Of a stretch of 64,000 nucleotides of DNA, positions 1 to 9,536 are shown piece after piece. Every line of letters starts with the position of its first letter. Position 1 is the first letter of the stretch. The notes below the pieces were generated by a model. That model was not told where the DNA came from. It did no database searches and worked only from the letters and a program-made list of their open reading frames with translations. Location: positions 23,814,139 through 23,878,138 of the forward strand of contig OY743168.1 of NCBI GenBank assembly GCA_963555705.1, in the 5' to 3' direction. A program made the position numbers and the translations under genes. Source of the DNA: Ligustrum vulgare (Eukaryota; Streptophyta; Magnoliopsida; Lamiales; Oleaceae).

Positions 1-1112
1 AATTGAAAGAGGAAAATTATCTTCAATTATCTGAATCTGCTACAATATAGTTAGTATATCAATGTACCGACAGAGTGATTAGAATGGCAGTCCCACTGGT
101 TGACCACCTAGGAACTAGCCTACTTTTAGCCATAAACCAAAAATGACCTATTTGTTGATGACCAATTTAATTCAGAACCCATAATGTTGAATAACCAAGA
201 AGGATTCAAATACCACGTAAGCACATGAATTGATGAAATATAAACAAGATTATTATGATTATATCATCCAATGATTAACGCATAGTTTTTTTTAAAAAAA
301 AAAAAAATCCTCCTCATGCTGAAACATTGGAAAAAGTTTTAATACCCATTTTTTAGAGGGCTAGGTGAGGCTTACGCCTCAACTGATTGACGTTTACGCC
401 TTAAGGAATACGCCTCATTAATTAAGAGGCGTGCACCTCACAAATGCTAGGACCTTTACTAAACAAAAAATTCACATAATCTGCATGTCTAATTTAATCA
501 GATATTTAAGATATTAAAACGTAAATTTGTTATTTGATTTGCTATAAATAAAAGAACAATTCAAACTAATCATAAAATAAAAGGGAAAAAATTTATAAAT
601 ACTTTATGTGATTTGAATCGCTACTTCTCTTTATTGATACTTTAAGTAATTTGTTATTTTAAAGACTTTTACATTTTGTTTATGTTTTTGCATTTTTATA
701 TTTGTATGTTTCTACATTTTTACAAACTTTTTTTAGTTCATAATGATGATGGAAAAAGTGGGCCAACATCAAATGTGCCTACCGCCGGCACCATAACGGT
801 GCCAGCGGTTGGCACTTGAAGATGACTATAATGATGATTACGCCTCGAAGTGCCTAGAGACTTGCTCTTCGCCTCACGAAGGAAAAACGTCCCAGTACCC
901 GTTTTTGCATTTTCAAACAATACCACAATCATTCCAGCTCCAATATATTTTTGCACTTGATCGAAAACTTCTTGAAGTGTAATAATACATTTTTATGAGA
1001 ATTCCTTGAGGGAACCTGTTACCTAAGCGACAAATCCTAATCTCTATTCTAACAAACTAAAAAAAAATTAAAATTTGGCAATTTCCTTGAGCTACTTCCT
1101 CCCAAAACCCAC
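1..1112. other. AT-rich spacer, no gene seen
   Basis: No convincing coding sequence on either strand. Around 355-455 and 838-885 there are several copies of a short motif built on GAGGC and ACGCCTC, partly as inverted repeats, which may be remains of an old transposon. A homopolymer A/T junction lies near 286-307. I see nothing else that can be supported. Confidence 0.6.
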
Positions 1113-1117
1113 AGAAC

Positions 1118-1481
1118 TGTTACAACTTCTAGGGTGGGAACCCACCATCAAAAGTTCGCTACTGAAAGGAGGGTGTCTAAGAGATTATAAACTCACACTT
1201 AGGGCAATGAATTTCCGATGTGGACAAGTCCATAAATTCAATGGGACCATAAAAACCATCACGCTTCCGATCAAGATGCCCACGTCGTACCCAACTCATA
1301 ACAGGTCAGTAAGACGCCGCCATGGAAGCCCCTCTGATACCATTGTTACAACTTATTGGTTAGAAATCACCCTCAAAAGCTAGCTATTGAAGTAAGGGTG
1401 CCCAAGAGATTATAAACCCACATTGAAGGCCATGAATTTCTGATGTGGGGTGAGCTCCATAACTCCAATGGGACTATGACA
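1118..1481 (-). mobile_element. Complete TRIM (miniature LTR retrotransposon)
   Basis: Two related terminal repeats of about 138 bp lie at 1118-1253 and 1344-1481. Both begin TGTTACAACTT on the plus strand, and the right copy ends in ATGACA. Directly inside the right repeat the plus strand reads CTCTGATACCA, whose complement TGGTATCAGAG is the initiator tRNA-Met primer binding site, so the element is in minus orientation. The internal part is only about 90 bp and non-coding. The 5-bp target duplication AGAAC occurs at 1113-1117 and 1482-1486. Size, primer site, missing coding capacity and duplication define a TRIM. The two repeats have diverged clearly, so the insertion is old; it must rely on enzymes from another element. 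Confidence 0.85.
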
Positions 1482-1486
1482 AGAAC

Positions 1487-2290
1487 TAAACGAAATAATC
1501 ATACAAAAGTTAACCAAAACAAATTCGAAGAAAGCATACAACGCAAAAAGTAAACAAAAAGTAATCATGGAAAATTACACACAATACAGTATATGTTTTA
1601 CTAGAAATAATTGCATCGAGGAAAATTAATGAAAGAACATAAGAGGTGACGATAAACAGGTAACTCCGAGCTATGTTAATTCATATATATATGGACTTCA
1701 ATTTAAGGAACATGTAACCTAAACAATAACCTGTTTAATCCAAACAATATTTCAGAAACCCTAAGGGGTCCTTCTACAGGAACGAGAATGCGAATAAAAC
1801 CCAAGGAAAACAGAAAAATCAACAAAGGTTCGTAAGTAGACGTTTTACCGTTTCCGAGGAGAATCGACCTGAAAAGTAGTACAAAAACTATAATAAATTC
1901 GCCACTTAATAATAATTACGATATCAACAGACCATTAATGAGAAATATGTTTCGATGATCACATGTACCAAGATTACATAGAGGGAGGGAGAGGGAGAGG
2001 GCTTGCCATTTTACGCAGTTGTGCAAGAACCCTAAAGCGCCTGGTTTATTCCGAACCAGTTTGCAGTTATTCGGTAGTCGCTGCTTAATATTACTTTGTT
2101 TAACCAGTGTGTTTTGCAAAAGTTGGTTTGAGAATTTTGTTTATAAATGTTACATGTTCATGTTTTTGAAAGAGATTTTTAGTTAAATAGGTTTGGTACG
2201 TAATAAGTTTAGTAAAATAGATTCCTCTGTTGAAATGTCAAAATTACCCTTAATGAAAAGGACGGTTTAATTTGCAGGGTATATCTCCAA
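1487..2290. other. Spacer between TRIM and pararetrovirus
   Basis: No gene recognised. A GA-rich low-complexity run lies at about 1980-2001. The plant/virus boundary is placed near 2290 because minus-strand viral-type reading frames stop there, but the exact joint cannot be fixed without an uninterrupted allele. Confidence 0.5.
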
Positions 2291-2293
2291 ACT

Positions 2294-2703
2294 TAGTTAG
2301 GTTGATTTAATTCAGTGTTTCTGGTTATATTTATATTTTTTAATCTTTTAAGTTCTTCTAAAAATGTTCTATATTGTAATAATTTTTCAAAAGATTTAGG
2401 ATGATCTTTTTTAGTTATATATCCTAACATTATTCATTCTGATACTTCTTCTTCTATATCTTCGTATTCTTCTATAATTTTATGAACCGTATTTATATTT
2501 TTTGTTGTTTCAACAGAATTAAATTCTATTCTATTTAGGATTGCATAGTCAATATCTTCGTATATCTCTTTTAGTTTAGATTATCCAACAGAATGTATAT
2601 TTTTAGATTTTTCAACAATAGTTGATAAAAATGAAATTTCTTTATCATTTAAATATAGTTTATAATCACAGTTATTAGATGTTGATGTTTGTAAAGTATT
2701 CAT
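2294..2703 (-). pseudogene. Pararetroviral small ORF D, broken
   Basis: Below the small ORF at 2707-2928 a further minus-strand frame opens with ATG at 2703 and reads mostly open to about 2294, with in-frame stops near 2581 and 2437. The conceptual product is Lys/Glu/Ile-rich like its viral neighbours. I do not recognise a family. It is called viral only from position, strand and composition. Confidence 0.4.
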
Positions 2704-2706
2704 AGA

Positions 2707-2928
2707 TTATTGGGTTGGTAAATTATTATACAAAATTTTCTGGTATAATTTCATTCTTTGGTCTGGTAAAATACAATAATCTGCAATATATTGTTCGTAT
2801 TTTTCTAAAAGTTTATTGTATTCTTCAGAAGATATATTTTCATTTTCCATTTGATGTTTAATATCTTCCATTTTATCTCTTAATTTTTCTAAAATATTAT
2901 CTAGTCATTCTATTGTATACACTGGCAT
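2707..2928 (-). pseudogene. Pararetroviral small ORF C', paralogue of the neighbouring ORF, one stop
   Basis: A frame of about 73 codons starting at ATG 2928 matches the adjacent ORF at 2935-3147 along its length. Both open with a Met-x-x-Tyr-Thr-Ile-Glu motif followed by Leu-Asp-Asn, and both have a Ser-Ser-Glu-(Glu/Gln)-Tyr stretch and a Tyr-Ile-(Ala/Ile)-Asp near the middle. In this copy the codon after TIE is TGA where the sister has GGA, so it is interrupted after seven codons. Tandem duplication inside the viral genome, or in the integrated copy, is the simplest reading. Function unknown. Confidence 0.55.
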
Positions 2929-2934
2929 TTAGGT

Positions 2935-3195
2935 TTAGACTGTATTTGTTATTATTTTATTTTCTAAATCTATTTTAAGTTGTAATATATCAGAACAATC
3001 TATAATGTATTGATCATGATTTTCTAAAAGTATATAATATTGTTCAGATGATTCATCCATATCTATTAATTGAGATATAATGTTATCTATTTTTTCCGTT
3101 ATCCTATCTAACAAATTGTCTAATCCTTCAATAGTATATCTAGACATTATAAACACAAAGATAAATAATTTATAAAATTTCAAGTAATTTTTCAA
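2935..3195 (-). CDS. Pararetroviral small ORF C, coiled-coil-like, function unknown
   Basis: This 86-codon open frame has a likely functional start at the internal ATG at 3147, because the homology with the tandem sister ORF (2707-2928) begins exactly there with MSRYTIEG. The product is short, acidic and helical in character, with regularly spaced Leu and Ile suggesting a coiled coil. Caulimovirids carry small helical proteins (virion-associated and vector-transmission factors), but I cannot assign this one to either. It overlaps the upstream ORF slightly, as is usual in compact viral genomes. Confidence 0.5.
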   Translation of the reverse strand: MKNYLKFYKLFIFVFIMSRYTIEGLDNLLDRITEKIDNIISQLIDMDESSEQYYILLENHDQYIIDCSDILQLKIDLENKIITNTV

Positions 3196-3604
3196 ACTCT
3201 ATCAATGTTTGAGAATTGATAATATCTATAGCAGCCATAATATATATGCTTGGTTCAAATGGTATATTATATTTTGAAATACTTTTCTTTCTCTTTTCTA
3301 ATTTATCAATTATATCTTGAATATTTTGTACCATTATAAATCTTACAGCACCTCTAACAAAGTTTTCTATCAAATTTTCTTTAAAACTTTTTAATATCTC
3401 TTGTGATGCATATAGTTGCTCTTGGTATCCTATTTTATCAATTTCATTTTCATATTCAATACCTTTTTTACTTTTGATATGCTTTTGAACTTTATATGGA
3501 CCTCTTTTAGTTCTGAATTTTTTCATAATATAATTAATATTATTCATGATATTAAGATTTTCAAAAACTGGTAAAGAAAGATTCATCCCTTCCATCACTG
3601 TCAT
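3170..3604 (-). CDS. Pararetroviral ORF B, basic, function unknown
   Basis: A 144-codon open frame. A basic patch (KKFRTKRGPYK) lies at about residues 28-40, and the C-terminal half is helical. It overlaps both neighbouring ORFs (3561-3914 and 2935-3195) in different frames, a compact arrangement typical of viral DNA. It lies downstream of the viral promoter and leader on the same strand. The overlap with ORF A, with no clear start context, suggests the two may once have been one ORF now split by a frameshift near 3600. Confidence 0.5.
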   Translation of the reverse strand: MTVMEGMNLSLPVFENLNIMNNINYIMKKFRTKRGPYKVQKHIKSKKGIEYENEIDKIGYQEQLYASQEILKSFKENLIENFVRGAVRFIMVQNIQDIIDKLEKRKKSISKYNIPFEPSIYIMAAIDIINSQTLIEFEKLLEIL

Positions 3605-3914
3605 AATTTATTAGAGGGTCATAATCATTATCACTGTTAAACACATATCCTAAATATAATTCATTATTTATTTCAGTATTATCACTATCGAGCCAAAAAT
3701 AAATAATTGATTTTGTAATTTCTAATCCTAATATTATTTTTAATGTCGGAAAGATAACTAACAAACATGGCATATACACATGATATAACTTTTTTATTTC
3801 ATTATTAGGTCTGGTAAACTGTTTATACATGAATAAAGGTTCAATTATGCTATGGTGTTCATCATTATAAGGACTGTTTTGATAATTAAATTTAATAATC
3901 CTGAATTCTGTCAT
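3561..3914 (-). CDS. Pararetroviral ORF A, first ORF after the viral leader
   Basis: A 117-codon open frame starting about 450 nt downstream of the viral TATA box, making it the first long ORF of the predicted genomic RNA. It contains a hydrophobic stretch (about residues 47-68) and an Asp/Asn-rich C-terminal tail that ends where ORF B begins in another frame. I do not recognise the family. A movement-protein or soymovirus-like leader ORF is possible, but no diagnostic motif is visible. Confidence 0.45.
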   Translation of the reverse strand: MTEFRIIKFNYQNSPYNDEHHSIIEPLFMYKQFTRPNNEIKKLYHVYMPCLLVIFPTLKIILGLEITKSIIYFWLDSDNTEINNELYLGYVFNSDNDYDPLINYDSDGRDESFFTSF

Positions 3915-4235
3915 GTTAAAAACTCTTCTTCCTCCTCATTCTGTAAAGATAGATATATTAAGAATAATAACCTCTTTTCCTGTTCTCAGTACCTTTGTAT
4001 TTTCCTTCTATTGTTAGTGACCTTCAGGCTTATAGGTTTCTGCTCCACACCCTTCAATGGCTTCCGCCTTCATGGGTTATTAGCTAAACCTGGATGCCTT
4101 CACTGTATAACGTTTTAGATGGAAAATGTTTTAGGACAGAGTGTAGGGAGTTTTCTTAATAACATATCTTCTTTTTGGAAACAGGATTTAGAAGATAAGA
4201 ATTTAGAAACTCATCATAATTTGATAAGTAGATTG

Positions 4236-4372
4236 AGATTTTATTGATAATATGAAGATTGAAACAAGATTGGTAAGAGAATTTTTCAAAGACAGAAGAT
4301 TTTTGGCTTTTTCACAAACTGAGTACTCAAGTGAGTTCTGTCTTTCAACTAGCCCGGATGCCTCTATTTATA
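4236..4372 (-). promoter_or_regulatory. Pararetroviral promoter with TATA box and short-leader polyadenylation signal
   Basis: On the minus strand TATAAATAGAGG lies at 4372-4361 and AATAAA at 4245-4240, about 125 nt downstream. Caulimovirids place the poly(A) signal a short way after the cap site so the circular genome gives a terminally redundant RNA. This spacing fits that design. It lies between the stop of the transactivator-like ORF (4648) and the first small ORF (3914), where the main promoter of such viruses is expected. Confidence 0.65.
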
Positions 4373-4579
4373 ATACTGTATTGGACACAATTACATCACT
4401 TCTTACATCATTGTCCTAACAATTTTACAACTTTTTTCACTTAAGGACACACCTGTTCCTCTATTATTTATTACATCACATGACCCTTACATTATAGGGA
4501 CACTTATCTTTCTCTTTTTTGGTCTTGGTATGGCCCCTACATTATTCTGCATTGTTGAATTAAAGTAGATCTATTGAAT

Positions 4580-4674
4580 AGCTTCCACTTGTCCATCAAT
4601 TTTGTTGGCATGTGAAGCAGATCCATCAAGTGGCTTCCACCTGTCCATCAATTCATTTGGCATGTGGGGCAGTT
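4580..4674 (-). repeat. Tandem direct repeat upstream of the viral promoter
   Basis: Two copies of a roughly 50-bp unit occur side by side; on the plus strand each has GCTTCCAC, TGTCCATCAATT and GGCATGTG. The upstream copy overlaps the last codons of the 360-aa ORF. Duplicated enhancer blocks upstream of the TATA box are common in pararetroviral promoters, so a regulatory role is plausible but only inferred. Confidence 0.55.
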
Positions 4675-5730
4675 TCTGGCTATGCACGCCTCTTGCAAAG
4701 TGGCAAAGCTTCCATGGATTTGATGAGTGTCAAATTTATTGATGTATTCTTGCAGGATTGTTGATTTTTCTTTTCCTCCATTAGTAAGTAGGGTCCATCC
4801 GTTATAGTGGCATATGCATTTGAATTTTTTCTCATACAGATTTTTGGCAATGTTGTAGAGAACTTTAATTCCCAACACTCTTCGGGATCTAAACCAAGAT
4901 CTTGTAATGTTTGGTACTGGCTTGGTATTTTTTCCAACTTCAATTTGAAAATTTCGAGCAACATACCCAATCGTGATAATATGCTCAGCAGGATAATATA
5001 TTCTTCTATCAATTTCAGGACTGATTGAATAAAATTTTAAATATATGGAACTTCCTTGAGCAAACTTTGAAATTTCTCCTTTTAGTAAATCATCAAATTT
5101 TTCGATTTCTTTTAGATCTTTTCCTGGATAGATAAGATCCAAGAATCCATAATCAGCTGCCATTTTTGTCATGACGGGATCTCCTCCCTGGGTAACGATC
5201 AATCGTGGGTATACATGGTCTCCAGGCGAAATGTAATAGCAATCACATTCTTGAAGTTCATATATAACTTCAACAGTGGTTTTATATTCGTTTTCTTTTG
5301 ATAAAAAAGGGGAATCATCTTCCTCTTCAGCACGAATTCTGATTACCCTTGTATGTTCATTTTTGGCATTGATTGTGATTTTTCGAGGACTGGCTTCATT
5401 TATAACAACTTTTTTGGGACTTGGTTCATCTCTTTTAATTGTTGGTCCACCACTGCTTCCAGAAGATGTACCTGTTTGTATTTTTAGTATAACCTGTTTG
5501 GTAATCAACGATTCAAACTGAGATTCAATCTCAATTATGTTATCGCTCAATTCTTTAGTATAATTGTAATGAAATGTTGAGATTTCCATCAATTGCCTGA
5601 AACTTCCTTGGAGAGTTTCTGCAAGTTGTTCAATTCCAAGCTTTATATCTTCAGCTTCCTCCATGAGGAAGTTCATTTGCTTTTTGGCGTCTATTAGGGA
5701 TCTTTTGATATTATCCATCTGCAAATTCAA
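4648..5730 (-). CDS. Inclusion-body/translational-transactivator-like protein of a pararetrovirus
   Basis: An intact 360-codon ORF that starts just where the RNase H frame ends. The N-terminal 90 residues look like a long coiled coil. A Ser/Gly/Pro-rich linker follows (about 103-130), then a mixed alpha/beta central region. The C-terminal part contains YNGWTLLTNGG and, about 30 residues later, GSFATLQEA, a spacing like the RNase H-like N-terminal fold (G-x-x-x-G-I-Y ... F-x-x-x-x-E-A) of caulimovirus gene VI proteins. In this group the protein forms viroplasms and allows reinitiation on polycistronic RNA. The assignment rests on position directly after pol, length and the C-terminal motif. 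It is surprisingly the only long intact viral ORF here. Confidence 0.6.
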   Translation of the reverse strand: MNLQMDNIKRSLIDAKKQMNFLMEEAEDIKLGIEQLAETLQGSFRQLMEISTFHYNYTKELSDNIIEIESQFESLITKQVILKIQTGTSSGSSGGPTIKRDEPSPKKVVINEASPRKITINAKNEHTRVIRIRAEEEDDSPFLSKENEYKTTVEVIYELQECDCYYISPGDHVYPRLIVTQGGDPVMTKMAADYGFLDLIYPGKDLKEIEKFDDLLKGEISKFAQGSSIYLKFYSISPEIDRRIYYPAEHIITIGYVARNFQIEVGKNTKPVPNITRSWFRSRRVLGIKVLYNIAKNLYEKKFKCICHYNGWTLLTNGGKEKSTILQEYINKFDTHQIHGSFATLQEACIARNCPTCQMN

Positions 5731-6488
5731 TATTCCTGCTTAAAAAGTCCGCGAGATAATTATTAACACCTTTAATATGAGCTATATCAAAATTATAAAA
5801 TGCCAAATAGGCTTGCCATCTATGGAGCCTTCTATATTGAGGTTCTGGTGGTAATTTATTTTTTACTAAACCTGCAACTTGAGAATTATCAGTTCCAACA
5901 ATGAATTTCTTAGATAATAAAAACAATGAAAATTTCTTCATTCCTCTGATAATTGCTAACAGTTCTTTCTCATGAGTAGTATAATTTATTTCTACTTGAT
6001 TAAACGTTCCACTTGAGTATCTACAAATTTCATTAAGATCTGTTTTTAATATTGCTGCCCAATACTTATCCGAGGCATCAGTATTAACTATCAGATTATC
6101 TTTTTCATCTGGTAATCTTAATTTTGGTAAATTTTTACATTCTTCTTTTAGTGATTTGACGATTTCTGTATGTTCATCACTCCATCCTTTGCTATTTATT
6201 TTTCTGAGTAAAATTTGAATTTTATGTCTCTTTTTTGATAAATTTTCAATAAATCCTTCTGCATAATTTAAACATCTTAAAAAAATTTTTATTTGTTCTT
6301 TTGATTCTAATTTGTTTGGAAAACTTTCTATCTTTTTAGATATATGGGTTTGTAATTTTATCCCTCTTTTATCTATTGATAATTCAAACCTATCTTTATA
6401 TTTATTTCCTCTAGGTGGTTGTCTATCTCTAATTCTATCATAATATTGCCGGTGTGGTTTACTATATAATGGTGCATAACTTTCATCT
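5711..6488 (-). pseudogene. Pararetroviral pol remnant: RT connection and RNase H
   Basis: Read on the minus strand, the frame runs from the LTR-element junction at 6488 down to about 5711. It includes an RT thumb/connection-type region (ending in KLRLP), then RNase H motifs: NTDASDKYW with the catalytic Asp, THEKELLA with the catalytic Glu, VGTDNSQV, and a C-terminal LADFLSRN. These are the signature RNase H residues of caulimovirid and Ty3-type polymerases. The last 24 codons overlap the start of the transactivator-like ORF. The part upstream continues on the far side of the inserted element at 15300-15433. The polymerase palm with YxDD is absent. Confidence 0.75.
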
Positions 6489-6994
6489 TGTGACGACCCG
6501 AATTCTCGACCATTCGAGTGCCACTAAAAGTGACTCATATCATATTATCGAGACTTAAATAGAAATGTAAAATTATTCAAAAGAATAATTAGAATCCCAT
6601 AATTTTATTTGTGAATAAAAATAGAACATAATTTTCTTACATAAAGTTCAACATAATTATCTCATCAATCTTAACCACTTTTGCCACTTCCATGTTGACC
6701 GCCTCGAACCTTCAATTATCTGAAAATGGTAAATATCGTGGAGTGAGATTTATAAAATCTCAGTAAGTATACCAAGCATAAATTTTCTTTTGAAAGCATA
6801 TGGATCATTTTCATCATAACATAGGATAGGATCGAAATACTCATAAACATAGGGAGACACAAGAATTTTACCGAACTTAAATGGCAAGAATTCTTATGTG
6901 TAGCGCTACTAAACTCCGGTCCCCTTAGCATAATCATAAACATATCATATGGAACCCATAACAATCCTGTGAGATTGATTTCATAGCAATGATC

Positions 6995-7600
6995 CAAACA
7001 TTTTCATAAAAACATAAGATATACTTACTTTTCATAAAAACATAAGGTGTATTTACCTTTCATAAAAACATACTTACTTTTCATAAAAACATAAGATATA
7101 CTTACTTGTCATAAAAACATACTTACTTTTCATAAAAACATAAGGTGTATTTACCTTTCATAAAAACATACTTACTTTTCATAAAAACATAAGATATACT
7201 TACTTGTCATAAAAACATACTTACTTTTCATAAAAACATAAGGTGTATTTACCTTTCATAAAAACATACTTACTTTTCATAAAAACATAAGATATACTTA
7301 CTTGTCATAAAAACATACTTACTTTTCATAAAAACATAAGGTGTATTTACATTTCATAAAAACATACTTACTTTTCATAAAAACATAAGATATACTTACT
7401 TGTCATAAAAACATACTTACTTTTCATAAAAACATAAGGTGTATTTACATTTCATAAAAACATACTTACTTTTCATAAAAACATAAGATATACTTACTTG
7501 TCATAAAAACATACTTACTTTTCATAAAAACATAAGGTGTATTTACATTTCATAAAAACATACTTACTTTTCATAAAAACATAAGATATACTTACCTTTT
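6995..7600. repeat. 98-bp (2 x 49) tandem array in the LTR
   Basis: The array is built on CATAAAAACATA with alternating spacers: TTTTCATAAAAACATAAGGT followed by GTATTTAC, and a variant carrying AAGATATACTTACTTGTC. The GGTGTATTTAC landmark recurs at about 7046, 7144, 7242, 7340, 7438 and 7536, giving a 98-bp higher-order period of two 49-bp half-units. The other LTR has one extra half-unit (about 13640-14290). Confidence 0.85.
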
Positions 7601-7821
7601 AAAAGATTAAAATGAAGTGTAGTAGTAAATGGACCAAAACTTTCTTGACCACCTTGAATTTCTCTTACTTGTGGATTTTGTCAAGAGATTGGAAATAAGT
7701 GTATATGTGTAGAGTTGTGTGTAAAAGAGATGGGTTTAAATAAATGTATAAAGTTGGCATATTGTAAACATAATCATTCAATTCTATTAATTTTAACACA
7801 TCCTTTTCTTAAAGTAAAGCA

Positions 7822-8272
7822 CCATTCATATACTTTTCCATATTTATACAAATATTATGCTCTTCATGATTACATATAATGGAGTCTTATCAACCATTCA
7901 TATACTTTTCCATATTTATACAAATATTATGCTCTTCATGATTACATATAATGGAGTCTTATCAACCATTCATATACTTTTCCATATTTATACAAATATT
8001 ATGCTCTTCATGATTACATATAATGGAATCTTATCAACCATTCATATACTTTTCCATATTTATACAAATATTATGCTCTTCATGATTACATATAATGGAG
8101 TCTATAATTCATTCATATACTTTTCCATATTTATACAAATATTATGCTCTTCATGATTACATATAATGGAGTATATAATTCATTCATATACTTTTCCATA
8201 TTTATACAAATATTATGCTCTTCATGATTACATATAATGGAGTATATAATTCATTCATATACTTTTCCATAT
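7822..8272. repeat. About 72-bp tandem array in the LTR
   Basis: Roughly six copies of a 70-72-bp unit containing CATTCATATACTTTTCCAT and ATGCTCTTCATGATTACA. Copies differ by a few bases at the ends. The same array is in the other LTR at about 14515-14965. Such AT-rich arrays in the U3/R part of an LTR can be regulatory; function is unknown. Confidence 0.85.
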
Positions 8273-8606
8273 TTATTAAATTAAGATTCTCATAATTATT
8301 ATATATAATGGAACTTCTCATGCTTGCATATATTTTCTTAATTTCAATAATAAAAATAATTTTTGTATAAATAAATATTGGGATAACATTGAATTAAGTA
8401 CTTGGACTTAATATACTTTAAATCAAGAGAATGGAGATATTTTTAGAAATTCGGAATTTAATTTAAAATCGAACGATCTCGATTATTTCTTGACTTGGCT
8501 ATACGAATACGTCGTGGCGTTAACTTAATAAAAATGGGTGAAATAGTAGCGACACGATTTTCTATTAAAATAATTATTAATCGCGTAAAAATTCTTGGTC
8601 GCTACA

Positions 8607-8765
8607 AACTTACCCCCTTAAAATAATTTCGTCCTCGAAATTAAACTTACTTGATCTTATGATTTCTGAACACTTAATCAGAATCTCTTCTTCTTCTTCT
8701 TATGTAGCATCATCGCTACCATATTTAACCCAACCATATTTAACCCACTGGACTTTGACTAAATG
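8607..8765 (-). pseudogene. Polypurine tract and chromodomain remnant of the parent chromovirus
   Basis: Read on the minus strand toward the 3' LTR, the sequence encodes LVKVQW, a duplicated VKYG, an acidic stretch after a stop, then KFNFEDEI and a purine tract (AAGGGGGTAAG) immediately before the LTR. VKVQW followed by EATW-like and FEDEI motifs is the usual chromodomain and pol C-terminus of plant chromoviruses. A short internal duplication and a stop break it. It is the only trace of the original pol gene and identifies the parent as a chromovirus (Ty3/Gypsy). Confidence 0.7.
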
Positions 8766-9536
8766 CATCAATTTATTTTCTTAAGACATGAACTTTTCTA
8801 TCAATAATAGACATATGTCTACTCATAAATTCTTCTGAATCAAAATGAAAATTCCCAATCGTATGTGATATTTCATCATATCTTGTAGTACTCATGTAAC
8901 CTGTCACTTATCATCGTATCATGTAACCTCAAATATTCGTATTAATATCTCTAAAATTTCAATAAATCTTTACTAACATATCATACCATAATAATTTGTC
9001 ATTTCTTCTTATCACCAAATATCCCAAAATAATTAAAACGATTACCTGAATATTCTCTATGTAATATACCCAAACATGTTATTCACATATCAACATAATC
9101 ATCAGTTTATCTTTCCAATATTTGTAACCCAAAATTTCTGCAAAATTCAATAAACAAATATCTCCCAAATAATTAAAATTCTTAACTCAAATATCATAAC
9201 ATTTCCCGTAAGGTATTCCTTTCACTTGCACAAACTTATTAATCCTGATTCAATACAGTCCTTATTTCACTTTCACGTATCCCCGTATTATTTCTATACC
9301 TTGATTATTATATCAAAATATCAGTACCCAAAATCCAAGAAAATATTCCATATCTCAAATCCCGTCATCATCAAATCTTCCTTTTATCAAGAAAGTAAAC
9401 GGCGCATAACTCTTGTTCCCTCTTTTCCATTATTCTATTCCGCGCTTTCTTGCTGGAATCAATATCACGCGGATTTCCTCCGATCCTTAATGCTTTTAAA
9501 TAGTTCATGCTGGGAAGAGGTTAGATCCATCAAAAC
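8766..9536. other. Interior of LTR element, no gene recognised
   Basis: AT-rich sequence between the chromodomain remnant and the CRP-like ORF. A plus-strand open frame (9226-9588) overlaps the start of the CRP-like ORF, but its product is low-complexity and shows no motif. Nothing else can be supported. Confidence 0.5.

Larger units (their letters stand above)
6489..8606 (-). repeat. 3' LTR of the chromovirus-derived element
   Basis: 2118-bp LTR, downstream copy because the element is on the minus strand. It matches 13133-15299 apart from scattered single-base changes and one 49-bp repeat-unit difference. Half of it is tandem repeat. The open frame at 7857-8156 inside it is only a consequence of the 72-bp periodicity and is not a gene. 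Confidence 0.9.

Noticed and set aside
6716..6997. 93-codon minus-strand ORF present in both LTRs (also 13360-13641)
   Set aside because: Identical in both LTRs only because the LTRs are identical; composition is not protein-like and no family is recognised.
6995..7600. Regularly spaced repeats resembling a CRISPR array
   Set aside because: Spacers are themselves repeated, the unit is a simple 49/98-bp tandem array inside an LTR, and the DNA is from a plant nucleus.
7857..8156. 99-codon ORF with a repeated peptide (also at 14550-14849)
   Set aside because: It arises because the 72-bp repeat unit is a multiple of three; it lies inside the LTR and has no protein features.
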